Shown here: positions 1-7,918 of the stretch, piece by piece
How positions within the stretch are numbered: position 1 is the stretch's first letter
Layout: each line of letters opens with the position of its first letter
Assembly: GCA_030765645.1 (NCBI GenBank)
Contig: JAVCCE010000027.1
Span: 33,289-97,288, forward strand
Length of the DNA: 64,000 nucleotides
From: Candidatus Hinthialibacter antarcticus
GTDB taxonomy: Bacteria > Hinthialibacterota > Hinthialibacteria > Hinthialibacterales > Hinthialibacteraceae
Reading direction: 5' to 3'
Translations under genes and position numbers: made by a program
The notes under the pieces: model-generated
The model's database searches: none
Told to the model about the DNA's origin: nothing
The model's input: only the letters and a program-made list of their open reading frames with translations

Positions 1-75
1 CGCCGCGTCGGCCTTCAGCCTCCTCGCGATGACACGTATGTTTATGAGATACGTTCTATTAAAAGCGAATTTATC
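1..75. repeat. Fragment of dispersed palindromic repeat (family C) and leader of comF
   Basis: The first ~38 bases end in CCTCGCGATGACAC, the right half of the palindromic repeat seen complete at 56004-56085 and truncated at 21191. The rest is a short untranslated leader of comF. No gene is visible. Confidence 0.4.
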
Positions 76-822
76 ATGCCTCTTGCAACCGCCCATGCAT
101 TATTTCAAACGCTGATTGACTTAATTTACCCGCCTGTTTGCGCGGGATGCGGCGGCGAGGTCGCGGGAACCGGCCCGCCCGTCTGCGAAGCGTGTTTGCT
201 CTCGGCGCCGCGTATTGAGAAACCGTTGTGCCAAACCTGCGGCGCTCCGGGAGAAAACCCACACGCAAAACACTGCCCCGAATGCCCTGAAAAAGCCCAC
301 TACCACCGCGCCCGCGCTGTGCTCGATTATCAAGATAAAACCGTGAAAAAACTGATTCAGGGTCTCAAATTTCACTACCAAACGGGTTTAGCGGTTCCGC
401 TTGGGGATTTAATGCTGGAGGGATTCAACCAGTATTTCAAAGATGAACAATATGACGCCATCGTTCCGGTGCCGCTGCATCGAAAGCGAAAGCGCCAGCG
501 TGAATTCAACCAGGCGACCTTGCTCGCACAAGCGATTCAGCGCGAGCATAATCTGCCCATGATCGAGAACGCTGTGATGAGAATTCGACACACGAAACCG
601 CAAACTTCAATGACGCCATTGAAACGAAAAACCAATGTGCTTGGCGCGTTTGCGGTGAAAGACGCAAGCGTAATCCAGGGCGCTCAACTGTTGCTGGTCG
701 ATGACATTTATACGACGGGAAGCACCACCAATGAAATTGCGCGGGTGTTGATTGAAGCCGGGGCCAAACACGTCGATGTGCTGACTCTCTCGCGTTCACT
801 GATGAACCTGTATCGTAAGTGA
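76..822 (+). CDS. comF: ComF family phosphoribosyltransferase-like protein
   Basis: The 248-residue protein has the ComF layout. An N-terminal zinc-ribbon (CAGCGG near residue 22, then CEAC, CQTCG and CPEC) is followed by a type I phosphoribosyltransferase fold with the PRPP-binding motif LLVDDIYTTGSTTNE near residue 212. Family members act in the cytoplasm during uptake of single-stranded DNA in competent bacteria, with the substrate of the PRT domain uncertain. Length matches the family (about 220-250). The ATG at 76 is used; no strong ribosome-binding site is visible. It converges on the WD40 gene with six bases between the stop codons. No other competence genes lie in the window, so a role in DNA uptake is family inference only. 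Confidence 0.9.
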   Translation: MPLATAHALFQTLIDLIYPPVCAGCGGEVAGTGPPVCEACLLSAPRIEKPLCQTCGAPGENPHAKHCPECPEKAHYHRARAVLDYQDKTVKKLIQGLKFHYQTGLAVPLGDLMLEGFNQYFKDEQYDAIVPVPLHRKRKRQREFNQATLLAQAIQREHNLPMIENAVMRIRHTKPQTSMTPLKRKTNVLGAFAVKDASVIQGAQLLLVDDIYTTGSTTNEIARVLIEAGAKHVDVLTLSRSLMNLYRK

Positions 823-828
823 GAGTGA

Positions 829-2904
829 CTACGGCGCGGCGTCGCCCCAGACGCGCATGAATAACAGCAGGTCGAGCGAATCGACGAAGTCGTCTTGGTC
901 GAGGTCGTGCTTCTCTTCAAAGCGGCGCCATCCGGTTGCGAACTCAAACAAGTCGCTCGCGCCAATTCGTCCGTCGTTGTTGAAATCGGCTTGCGAGCGC
1001 AGTTGCGAAAGCGGGTCGGGCGTCGGAGTCGGGACGTATGGTTCGACCAAGTCTGAGATGTCCCAAACGCGCGCGGCGCCGTCTACGCTGCCAGTCAGAA
1101 CGCGTGTCCCGTCCGGCGAGTAGTCTACCGATTGCACCCAATGACCGTGACCAGCGAAGGTCCGCATGGCTTCGCCGGATTGCGCGTCCCACAAAATGGC
1201 GGTCTTATCTTCCGACGCGGTCAAAACGGTTTTGCCGTCAGGGCCAAAACGGGCGGCGTCTACTTTGCTTTGGTGTCCGTTCAGGGTCAGCGTTTCGGTT
1301 CCGCTCGCCGCGTCCCAAATCTTGGCGGTCTTGTCCCAGCTGGTGGTGAGAATACGTTGCCCGTCGGGCGAGTAGGCCGCATCGGTGACGGCAAAGGTAT
1401 GCCCCAGCAGCGTACGGATTCGCTGTCCGGTTGCGATGTCCCACAAGCGGGCGCTGTTGTCGAGCGCGCTGGTGACCACTTGGGCGCCGTCCGGGCTGAA
1501 TTGGATCGAAGTCAGCCCCAGCGTATGACCGGAAAACGCTCGCACCAACAGGCCGTCGGGCAATAAAAACATACGCCCGAAATTGTCGCCGCTGGCGGTA
1601 ACCAATAGTTCGCCGCCGGGTGAAAAACTCACGCCGTTGACCACGCGGTAATGGTCGCTCAAGTCAGCGATTATTTGTTGCGTCGCGAGGTCCCACACAA
1701 TGGCGTGATTGTCTTTGGAACCCGTGACGACGTGTTGCCCGTTGCGGTCGAGTTCCATTGAGATGATCTCGTCTGTATGCCCGCGTAGGATGCCCACCAC
1801 CACGCCGCGTTCGATATCCCAGATGTGAACATCGCCGTCGAGTTTGCCGAGCAGCGCTTGGGTCCCGTCGTGGGAAAACCGGGCGACGTTTACCCCGCCG
1901 AATCCGCCGTTTTGGGTGACGAAGTAAAGTTTCTGAGGCGGGCCTCCGTTCGCGTTCCAACGGATGGCGACTCCGGCGTCGCCGCCAGTAATGACTTGGG
2001 TTCCGTTGTTATAAAACACGGCGGTTTGCACGGTGTTGGCGTGTCCGGCGAATGTTTTGAGCAGCGATCCGTCGGCGACGTTCCATCGTTTGGTGAAGCC
2101 GTCTTCGCTGGCGGTCAACACTTCGGCGCTATTGGGCGAGAACGCGACGGAGGTAATGTCGGCGCTGTGGGCTTCGATGGTGCGTTCGAGCGTGGGGCCG
2201 TTGAGGTTCCAGATTAACAGGTTGGACTCGCTAACGGTTGCCGCCCGGCTGCCGTCGGGTGAGAAGGCGACGGCAAATACATACCAGGTGTGCGCATCGA
2301 GCGTGTGTAAAAGTCTGCCGTTATCGACATCCCATATTCGGGCGGTTTTGTCCCAGCCGCCAGTGATGATTTGTTCGCCGTCGGGTGAAAACGCGATGGC
2401 GTCAATGCGTCCAATCTCTTCACCGCTGAGAAGAAACGCCTGTTGTGGATTTCCGTTGCGGGCGTTCCATAAAAAGGTGGAGCCATTTTCGCCGCCAGTG
2501 GCGACGAAGCGCCCGTCGGGCGAGAACGCAGCGGCGGAGACCTCACCTACGTGGCCTTCGAGCGTCTCTAATAACTCGCCAGTGTTGGCGTCCCAAATTC
2601 GGGCGAGGGCGTCGTTTCCACCTGTCAGAACGCGGCTGCCGTCGGGCGAGATGGCGATGCTATTCACTTCGCCAAGGTGGGCGATGAGGTCGTGTTCGAT
2701 CTCTCCGGTTTGCGTGTTCCACACAAACGCGCCGAATGCGCGGTTGGCGGTCGCCATACGCGAGCCGTCGTCAGAAACCGCAATGCCCATAAACGGCGCC
2801 GAGCCGAGCAGAATTTCACCAGACGGCCCGTGAAAGGTCCGCGCATCAGCGCTGGCGAAAATCCCCAATAAACAAACAGACAAGCAAATCCGCTTCAGCA
2901 TCAA
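829..2904 (-). CDS. Secreted double WD40 propeller with C-terminal dockerin-like repeats
   Basis: This 691-residue protein starts with a signal peptide (hydrophobic stretch near residues 4-20, cleavage likely after ADA). I count 14 WD40 repeats of about 42 residues, each with the pattern H..V....FSPDG....T...D....WD, enough for two seven-bladed propellers. A short linker rich in Pro and Thr (near residue 630) leads to two calcium-loop repeats, DFNNDGRIGASDLFEFA and DLDQDDFVDSLDLLLFM, spaced like a type I dockerin. Propellers are binding scaffolds with no enzymatic residues expected. The dockerin-like tail suggests anchoring to a cohesin or simply a calcium-stabilised module. No cohesin gene is seen here. 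It stands alone, convergent with comF. Confidence 0.85.
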   Translation of the reverse strand: MMLKRICLSVCLLGIFASADARTFHGPSGEILLGSAPFMGIAVSDDGSRMATANRAFGAFVWNTQTGEIEHDLIAHLGEVNSIAISPDGSRVLTGGNDALARIWDANTGELLETLEGHVGEVSAAAFSPDGRFVATGGENGSTFLWNARNGNPQQAFLLSGEEIGRIDAIAFSPDGEQIITGGWDKTARIWDVDNGRLLHTLDAHTWYVFAVAFSPDGSRAATVSESNLLIWNLNGPTLERTIEAHSADITSVAFSPNSAEVLTASEDGFTKRWNVADGSLLKTFAGHANTVQTAVFYNNGTQVITGGDAGVAIRWNANGGPPQKLYFVTQNGGFGGVNVARFSHDGTQALLGKLDGDVHIWDIERGVVVGILRGHTDEIISMELDRNGQHVVTGSKDNHAIVWDLATQQIIADLSDHYRVVNGVSFSPGGELLVTASGDNFGRMFLLPDGLLVRAFSGHTLGLTSIQFSPDGAQVVTSALDNSARLWDIATGQRIRTLLGHTFAVTDAAYSPDGQRILTTSWDKTAKIWDAASGTETLTLNGHQSKVDAARFGPDGKTVLTASEDKTAILWDAQSGEAMRTFAGHGHWVQSVDYSPDGTRVLTGSVDGAARVWDISDLVEPYVPTPTPDPLSQLRSQADFNNDGRIGASDLFEFATGWRRFEEKHDLDQDDFVDSLDLLLFMRVWGDAAP

Positions 2905-2950
2905 AGTTCACCAAAATCACAAGAAGTCAATCAACGTCCGACAGCGTGTT

Positions 2951-2984
2951 ATTGCACAGGCGCTCACAGAAAGGCGCCCATGCC
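2951..2984. repeat. Fragment of the MITE hairpin core
   Basis: The sequence reading GCACAGGCGCTCACAGA then GGCGCCCATGCC matches the right arm of the hairpin core of the element at 23654-23888 (GCACAGGCGCTCCCAGA then TTGCACCCATGCC). The terminal inverted repeats are absent, so this is a core remnant only. Confidence 0.5.
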
Positions 2985-2991
2985 GTTGGAT

Positions 2992-3036
2992 GAATCCCCC
3001 TAGCCTCTCTTAATTCGCCACGGCCAGGGGGGGATC
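2992..3036. repeat. Family B C-tract/G-tract repeat
   Basis: Read on the minus strand it contains a run of seven C, then AATTAAGAGAGGCTAGGGGG. The copy at 9641-9700 has the same order (C-tract, ATTAAGGGAGGCTAGGGAGG), and a shorter relative lies at 23914-23956. The C-tract and G-tract can pair. It sits between two minus-strand genes and may serve as a transcript end, though it has no T-run. Confidence 0.5.
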
Positions 3037-3048
3037 AACAAAGCAACT

Positions 3049-4062
3049 TTACAATGAAACAATTTTGTTTTTGTGATGAGATTCATACGCGCCCAGCGCA
3101 ACCCGCACTGCGGCGGCGCCAGCGTGTACGTCGCAGTCTGGCTGTACGCCTTTACGAACGCATTGCAAAAAATATTTCATCTGCGCAGGCCAACCGCCGT
3201 CGAGCGCATTTTTAACTAGCATCGCGCGTTTCTCTTTGCGGTTGCCCGCCGGGTCAACGGAACCGACGATGCGCACGGTGGTATTCTTGTTGTAGTCGAC
3301 CTCAATCGCCGCTTCGCTGCCCATGATCTCGATCCCGGCGAAGCCCTGCTTGCTGGTCCAACCCGCTTCGGCGTATCCCAAGGCGCCGCTCTGGAATTGG
3401 AACTGCATGATGACGTTGTCTTCCATCGGGATTTTATGTTGAAGGGTCGCCGTGATGGCGCTGACTTTGGCGATGGGGCCGTAAAGCCATTGCGCCAGAT
3501 CAATGGCGTGGATTCCCATATCAAACAACGCGCCGCCGACCGCTTGGGCGGGGTTGAAAAACGATTTCGACATCATCCAGTCTTTGGGGCCTTCATGCGC
3601 GAACCGCACCCGAATCATGTACGGCTTGCCGATCTTGCCCGCTTCGATTTGCTGCTTGGCTTTTTGGGTTCCCTTATAGAAGCGGTTTGAAAACGCGGTC
3701 ATAAACAAGACGTCCGCCTGTTTGGCGGCGCGTAAAATCTGGTCGATTTCTTTTTTGCTGGTGCATAGCGGCTTCTCGCACAAAACATGCAGGCCTTTTT
3801 GTAAGGCCATGACGGCGTGTTCGGCGTGGAACGCGTTGGGCGAGGTGATGCTGATGCAATCCGCCGATTCGCGCTTCAGCATGTCATCGACGGAAGCGTA
3901 GGCTTTGCCGATTTTGAATTTCTCTTGCGCCGACTTGCGGTTTTTGGGGCTGGGGTCGGCGACGGCGACGATTTCGCAGTCTTTGTCTGAATCATATCCC
4001 AACAGGTGGCAGTTATGGGCGATGGCGCCGCAACCGATGACCAATGCGCGAACTTTTTTCAT
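3049..4062 (-). CDS. Gfo/Idh/MocA family NAD(P)-dependent oxidoreductase
   Basis: The 337-residue protein opens with a Rossmann motif, VIGCGAIAHNCHL (residues 8-20), and carries CEKPLCTS near residue 94, the EKP signature whose Lys is catalytic in this family. The C-terminal half has the alpha/beta dimerisation fold expected, with FDMGIHAIDLAQWL (near 185) matching the conserved D..H.ID helix. Members oxidise or reduce sugars, inositols and related polyols in the cytoplasm. There is no Tat signal, so this is not the secreted glucose-fructose oxidoreductase type. The ATG is preceded by AAGGAGAATACCAA, a good ribosome-binding site. No operon partner adjoins it, so the substrate cannot be inferred. 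Confidence 0.92.
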   Translation of the reverse strand: MKKVRALVIGCGAIAHNCHLLGYDSDKDCEIVAVADPSPKNRKSAQEKFKIGKAYASVDDMLKRESADCISITSPNAFHAEHAVMALQKGLHVLCEKPLCTSKKEIDQILRAAKQADVLFMTAFSNRFYKGTQKAKQQIEAGKIGKPYMIRVRFAHEGPKDWMMSKSFFNPAQAVGGALFDMGIHAIDLAQWLYGPIAKVSAITATLQHKIPMEDNVIMQFQFQSGALGYAEAGWTSKQGFAGIEIMGSEAAIEVDYNKNTTVRIVGSVDPAGNRKEKRAMLVKNALDGGWPAQMKYFLQCVRKGVQPDCDVHAGAAAVRVALGAYESHHKNKIVSL

Positions 4063-4236
4063 TTGGTATTCTCCTTAAGCAAATCGGATAGACGATGCGT
4101 AAACTGACCGCTTTTGTCAAGCTGTTTTTTGAAGAAGATGAAACTGCTTTACCCCTCTGTAATTTGAGATGACGCAGTCTTTCATGAGTAGAGAATATCC
4201 ATTTTAAACATATTCCTTAAAAACACGTCAAAACCA

Positions 4237-4265
4237 TTCACGTGAACAGGCTTTTTGACTAAGAT
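4237..4265 (+). promoter_or_regulatory. Candidate sigma-70 promoter of tRNA-Leu
   Basis: TTCACG (4237-4242) and TAAGAT (4260-4265) are 17 bases apart and end nine bases before the tRNA. Both boxes are imperfect, so this is a candidate based on position and spacing. Confidence 0.3.
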
Positions 4266-4274
4266 TATAGCGCT

Positions 4275-4357
4275 GGCCGGGTGGTGGAATGGTAGACACG
4301 AGGGATTTAAAATCCCTTGGCGGCAACGTCGTGCGGGTTCAAGTCCCGCCCCGGCTA
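4275..4357 (+). tRNA. tRNA-Leu (anticodon UAA)
   Basis: An 83-base class II tRNA. The acceptor arms GGCCGGG and CCCGGCT pair with a terminal G-U. The D-arm reads TGGTGGAATGGTAGACAC, and the anticodon stem AGGGA/TCCCT encloses TTTAAAA with anticodon TAA at 4308-4310. A long variable arm follows, and the T-arm is GCGGG-TTCAAGT-CCCGC. The 3' CCA is not encoded. Its sequence closely follows the bacterial Leu-UAA consensus. Confidence 0.96.
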
Positions 4358-4396
4358 CAGCAGCCTCTCTAACGCCGGAAAGGACGCGCCGATCTC

Positions 4397-5767
4397 ATGT
4401 CTAGCATCGACCGCCGGACGTTTCTTCAATCCGCCGCGCTGTCGGCGCCGCTGCTTTCCCGCTTGTCTCACGCTCAAGAAGACGACGCTCCGCGCAAAGC
4501 CAACATCGTGCTCATCATGGCCGACGACCTGGGCTATGGCGACCTTGGTTGTTATGGCTGCGATGACATTCAGACTCCTAATATTGACCGCATCGCTGCG
4601 CAAGGCGTCCGCCTGACCGATTATTACGCCTCGGCGCCGGTGTGTACGCCGACGCGATGCGCACTGATGACGGGGCGCTACCAGGCGCGTTGCCCTAACT
4701 TGGAATGGGCGCTGTACACGGGCGTCAACACTGTTGGCCTGGCGCCGACCGAAACCACCATCGCAACCATGCTCAATAAAGCAGGCTTCGCGACCGGGAT
4801 GTTCGGTAAATGGCACTTGGGCGAGCGCGAAGAATGGCGCCCCAACCAGCACGGCTTCGACGAGTTTTTCGGGCATCTGGGCGGCAACCTCGATTATTTT
4901 GAACACCGCATCGCAAACGGCGCCCCCGATCTCTACGAAAACAATGAACCCGTCCAGCGCGACGGGTATATCACCGATCTCATTACCGAACGCGCGGTCG
5001 ATTTTTTAGAACGCAAAAGGGAAGCGCCGTTTTTCGCCTACGTCGCCTACAACGCGCCCCATTGGCCCATGCAGGGGCCGGACGACCAAGATAAGAAAGT
5101 CGTGCAAGGGAAAAACTGGGTCGAGAAAGACCGCGCGACTTACATCCGTATGGTTGAGCAAATCGACGCAGGCGTGGGTAAGATTCTCGACCAGCTCAAA
5201 GCAAGCGGGCTGGAACAAAACACGCTGGTGGTGTTTTGCAGCGACAATGGCGGCGACCGCTCTTCGCGCAATACGCCGTTGCGCGGGCAAAAAGGCCACC
5301 TGTGGGAAGGCGGCGTCCGGGTGCCGTGCGTGATGCGTTGGCCGGGGGTGTTGCCTGCGGGCGGGACCAATTCGCAAGCATCCATCACCATGGACCTCTC
5401 GGCGACGCTGCTCTCCGCCGCGATGGTGAGGCCCACCCGTAAACTCGACGGCATGGACCTGTTGTCCTACCTGACGGGATACCGTAATCCAGTTGAACAA
5501 ACCCTGGTGTGGCGTAATACATTTCGCAACCAGCGCGCCGTACGTTGGGGCAAATGGAAATGGCTCGAAATTGACGGCAAGGAAATGTTATTCGACTTAA
5601 AAAAAGACATCGGCGAAAGCGAAGACATCTTGCAGCGCTTTCCCGACATCGCCCATTGGCTGCGTGAAATCTTTGGTCAGTGGGAACGCGCCATGCCTTA
5701 CAAACAAACCCTCTTCGGCAACGACCTCCACAACATCACCTCGCCTGACCAAGGCGCGACGTTGTAG
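4397..5767 (+). CDS. Tat-exported sulfatase (arylsulfatase family)
   Basis: This 456-residue protein hydrolyses sulfate esters, most likely on sulfated glycans or aromatic sulfates outside the cytoplasm. The N-terminus has a twin-arginine signal, DRRTFLQSA, followed by a hydrophobic stretch and a SHA cleavage site. The sulfatase core begins with [19 protein letters not shown], which holds the paired metal-binding Asp residues. The formylglycine motif C83-T-P-T-R87 continues into [16 protein letters not shown] (near 137) and FCSDNGGD (near 280) supply further active-site Lys, His, Asp and Asn residues. Cys83 must be oxidised by a formylglycine-generating enzyme, which is not in the window. The gene starts 39 bases after tRNA-Leu with no obvious promoter of its own. 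The exact substrate is unknown. Confidence 0.93.
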   Translation: MSSIDRRTFLQSAALSAPLLSRLSHAQEDDAPRKANIVLIMADDLGYGDLGCYGCDDIQTPNIDRIAAQGVRLTDYYASAPVCTPTRCALMTGRYQARCPNLEWALYTGVNTVGLAPTETTIATMLNKAGFATGMFGKWHLGEREEWRPNQHGFDEFFGHLGGNLDYFEHRIANGAPDLYENNEPVQRDGYITDLITERAVDFLERKREAPFFAYVAYNAPHWPMQGPDDQDKKVVQGKNWVEKDRATYIRMVEQIDAGVGKILDQLKASGLEQNTLVVFCSDNGGDRSSRNTPLRGQKGHLWEGGVRVPCVMRWPGVLPAGGTNSQASITMDLSATLLSAAMVRPTRKLDGMDLLSYLTGYRNPVEQTLVWRNTFRNQRAVRWGKWKWLEIDGKEMLFDLKKDIGESEDILQRFPDIAHWLREIFGQWERAMPYKQTLFGNDLHNITSPDQGATL

Positions 5768-5772
5768 CCTAA

Positions 5773-5826
5773 CAGGCTTGGGTGCATCTCTGCTTAATAG
5801 ACCAGGGGGAGGGCGAACCTCCTGGT
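5773..5826. repeat. MITE-core remnant followed by a hairpin
   Basis: CAGGCTTGGGTGCATCTCTGCTT (5773-5795) differs at only a few positions from the left arm of the MITE core (CAGGCATGGGTACAACTCTG then CTT). It is followed by an inverted repeat, ACCAGG (5801-5806) with CCTGGT (5821-5826). The hairpin has no T-run and could act as a weak transcript end for the sulfatase gene. Confidence 0.4.
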
Positions 5827-5902
5827 GAGCCGCTTGGACTAATTGATAAATAATCCCACATCTGTTCTATCAATCAAAAAATCACGATAGTGTGTTCTCA
5901 CC

Positions 5903-6562
5903 ATGAAACCCGACTTGCTCAGAATCTATAAAACCTTGCGGGCGCATTTTGGTCATCGCGACTGGTGGCCGGGCGACGGGCCGTTAGAGATCGCCGTCGG
6001 CGCCATTCTCACCCAAAACACCAATTGGAAAAACGTCGAAAAAGCCATCGCGAATTTGAAGCAAGCCAAGGCGCTGTCGTATCGCGTATTGCGCGACATC
6101 GAAACCGAAGCGCTGGCGCAACTCATCCGCCCGTCGGGGTATTTCAACCAGAAAGCAAAAAAACTCAAAGCGTTGATTGATTTCATCGAACGAAATTACA
6201 ACGGCAGCCTCAAACGATTGTTCGCGCAAGAGACCCAAGCGCTGCGCGAAGGTTTGCTCAGCGTGAAAGGCATCGGCCCGGAAACGGCGGATTCCATATT
6301 GCTCTACGCGGGCGGGCATGTTTCGTTTGTGATCGACTTGTATACCTACCGCGTCCTCACCCGTCATGGCTGGATCAGCGAAGACGCGACTTACAGCGAT
6401 ATGAAAGAACTATTTGAAGGCGGGCTGCCGCGCGAGATGGATTTATACAATGACTATCACGCTCAACTGGTGGCGGTCGGAAACAACTTTTGCCGCAAGA
6501 CGCCCAAATGCGAGGGATGCCCGCTGGAAGCGCTTTTGCCAAACGGTAAACGTATGGCTTAA
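5903..6562 (+). CDS. Endonuclease III-superfamily DNA glycosylase, MagIII-like
   Basis: This 219-residue HhH-GPD protein should excise damaged bases in base-excision repair. The helix-hairpin-helix motif is LLSVKGIGPETADSILLYA (near residues 118-136), and the catalytic Asp follows in FVIDLYTYRVL. Endonuclease III has a catalytic Lys in its GVGRKTA segment, but here the equivalent is GIGPETA, with no Lys. That predicts a monofunctional glycosylase without lyase activity, as in Helicobacter MagIII (3-methyladenine glycosylase), whose length of about 218 also matches. A C-terminal C-x5-C-x2-C remnant of the iron-sulfur loop lacks the fourth Cys, so the cluster is probably absent or incomplete. 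It overlaps the convergent SH3 gene by four bases. Confidence 0.85.
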   Translation: MKPDLLRIYKTLRAHFGHRDWWPGDGPLEIAVGAILTQNTNWKNVEKAIANLKQAKALSYRVLRDIETEALAQLIRPSGYFNQKAKKLKALIDFIERNYNGSLKRLFAQETQALREGLLSVKGIGPETADSILLYAGGHVSFVIDLYTYRVLTRHGWISEDATYSDMKELFEGGLPREMDLYNDYHAQLVAVGNNFCRKTPKCEGCPLEALLPNGKRMA

Positions 6563-7749
6563 GCGTCGATCATCACCAGAGTGCCTCGCGAGGGGCCGCG
6601 CTGCACCACAAAGCCAAAGCGCACCGTCTCGTCTTCGGGCGCAATCAGTTTATATGACCAGTTAGCGCCAACGCGCTCGCCCAGCATGGTCAACATTTCC
6701 ACGCCGATAAACGCAACGCCAATTTCTTCGGGGAACCCGGCTTCTAACAATTTAACGGAACCGTCGATGCGGTCGCGTTGGTAGATGCTTTCGCCCCGGT
6801 ATTGGTCGGCGGATTGTTCGAGTTTTTGGGCGTCGCGATGAAAGATAATCAGTTTGGTCATGCCTGAACGCACCAACCGTTCGTCGCGTACCACAAATTG
6901 AATTTCTTTCGGGCCGGAAGGGCCAAACGCCCGCTGGGCTTCAACCGGTTGGCCGGCCTCGCGGTTTTCGACGACGGCGATCTGCGGCGCGTACGCGGCC
7001 TGGTCGTTCAACGGTTGCAAGTATTCGGTGCTGCACCATCCGGCGACGCCGCTTCCGGAGAGGACGCGGCTCCATGCGTCGCGTTCTTCAATGCGGACCA
7101 CGACGTCATCTTTGCGAAAGCGGCCTAAGACGCGATAGACATCGCCGGGGGCTTCGCGTACATTCACCAAGTCGCCCGTCACCAGACAAACCTGGCGATT
7201 CATTGGCGCAATAAAGTTGGGATGGATCCACCCGTCTTCGCCTTCGATGGTTTTGGCGTGCAGCCAACCGTCGACAAATTCAATTGCGAGTAAAATCGAA
7301 CGTCCCGGCAGCGATTTGCCAGGGAAACTCAAACTCGGCCCTTCGCGAAATCGCACTCCCGCGCCGCTGACCTGATAGACATCGCCCTTGGGAACCATCA
7401 CCGGCAACAACGGCATGGGGCCGGATTCTTGTATGGTTTCAATCGGGGGCGTGATTGGATTTTCGCTCATGCCTGGTTGGGTCGCATTGACCACGCTTGT
7501 GGCGTAAGTTGGTATCGGCGCGATATATTCCGCGCTGCCGCCGCGAATGATCTCGATGACATCGCTGCGCCGGATTTTGACTTGAATCGCCAACTCGCCG
7601 GGAACTTCAACGACATAGTCTTCCGTCGTTTCGCCGACGATCGTCCCGATGACCTGGTCTCCGTTTCGCAACAGCAAAGTATCCGCCGCCGCAGCCAGAG
7701 CAAACGTAAGCGTTATCAGGCAACACAGTCCAACACGAACAGAAAACAT
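6559..7749 (-). CDS. Secreted SH3-domain protein
   Basis: The 396-residue product (from the ATG at 7749) has a signal peptide ending AAA-DTLLL. An N-terminal beta-rich segment (LLLRNGDQVIGTIVGE) is typical of small secreted proteins that open many lipoprotein-like or SH3 proteins. Two bacterial SH3-like modules follow near residues 135-190 (VSGAGVRFREGPSLSFPGK) and 195-250 (CLVTGDLVNVREAPGDVYR). Such modules usually bind peptidoglycan peptides. The last 130 residues are unassigned. I chose 7749 over an upstream in-frame ATG at 7779 because AAGGA lies eight bases before it and the signal peptide then starts directly. No catalytic domain is visible, so a wall-binding or sensing role is inference. 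Confidence 0.7.
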   Translation of the reverse strand: MFSVRVGLCCLITLTFALAAAADTLLLRNGDQVIGTIVGETTEDYVVEVPGELAIQVKIRRSDVIEIIRGGSAEYIAPIPTYATSVVNATQPGMSENPITPPIETIQESGPMPLLPVMVPKGDVYQVSGAGVRFREGPSLSFPGKSLPGRSILLAIEFVDGWLHAKTIEGEDGWIHPNFIAPMNRQVCLVTGDLVNVREAPGDVYRVLGRFRKDDVVVRIEERDAWSRVLSGSGVAGWCSTEYLQPLNDQAAYAPQIAVVENREAGQPVEAQRAFGPSGPKEIQFVVRDERLVRSGMTKLIIFHRDAQKLEQSADQYRGESIYQRDRIDGSVKLLEAGFPEEIGVAFIGVEMLTMLGERVGANWSYKLIAPEDETVRFGFVVQRGPSRGTLVMIDA

Positions 7750-7918
7750 AGTCAGAATCCTTTTGGGATTTGTTATCATTGAGGCGACTCCGCCGTAAAT
7801 ATCGTTATTGCCGCAACGACTGCACGGCGTCTCTATTCACTTTAACGATGGTATCATATAAACGCAACGATAATGAATAGCAGAATCGGTTAGCCCGCAA
7901 AAAAAGGACGGACCACAG

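Noticed and set aside
1825..2833. Long antisense frames across the WD40 gene
   Set aside because: They arise from the repetitive codon pattern of the WD40 units; no start signals or recognisable protein.
4317..4616. Open frame starting in tRNA-Leu
   Set aside because: It overlaps the tRNA and the sulfatase in another frame.
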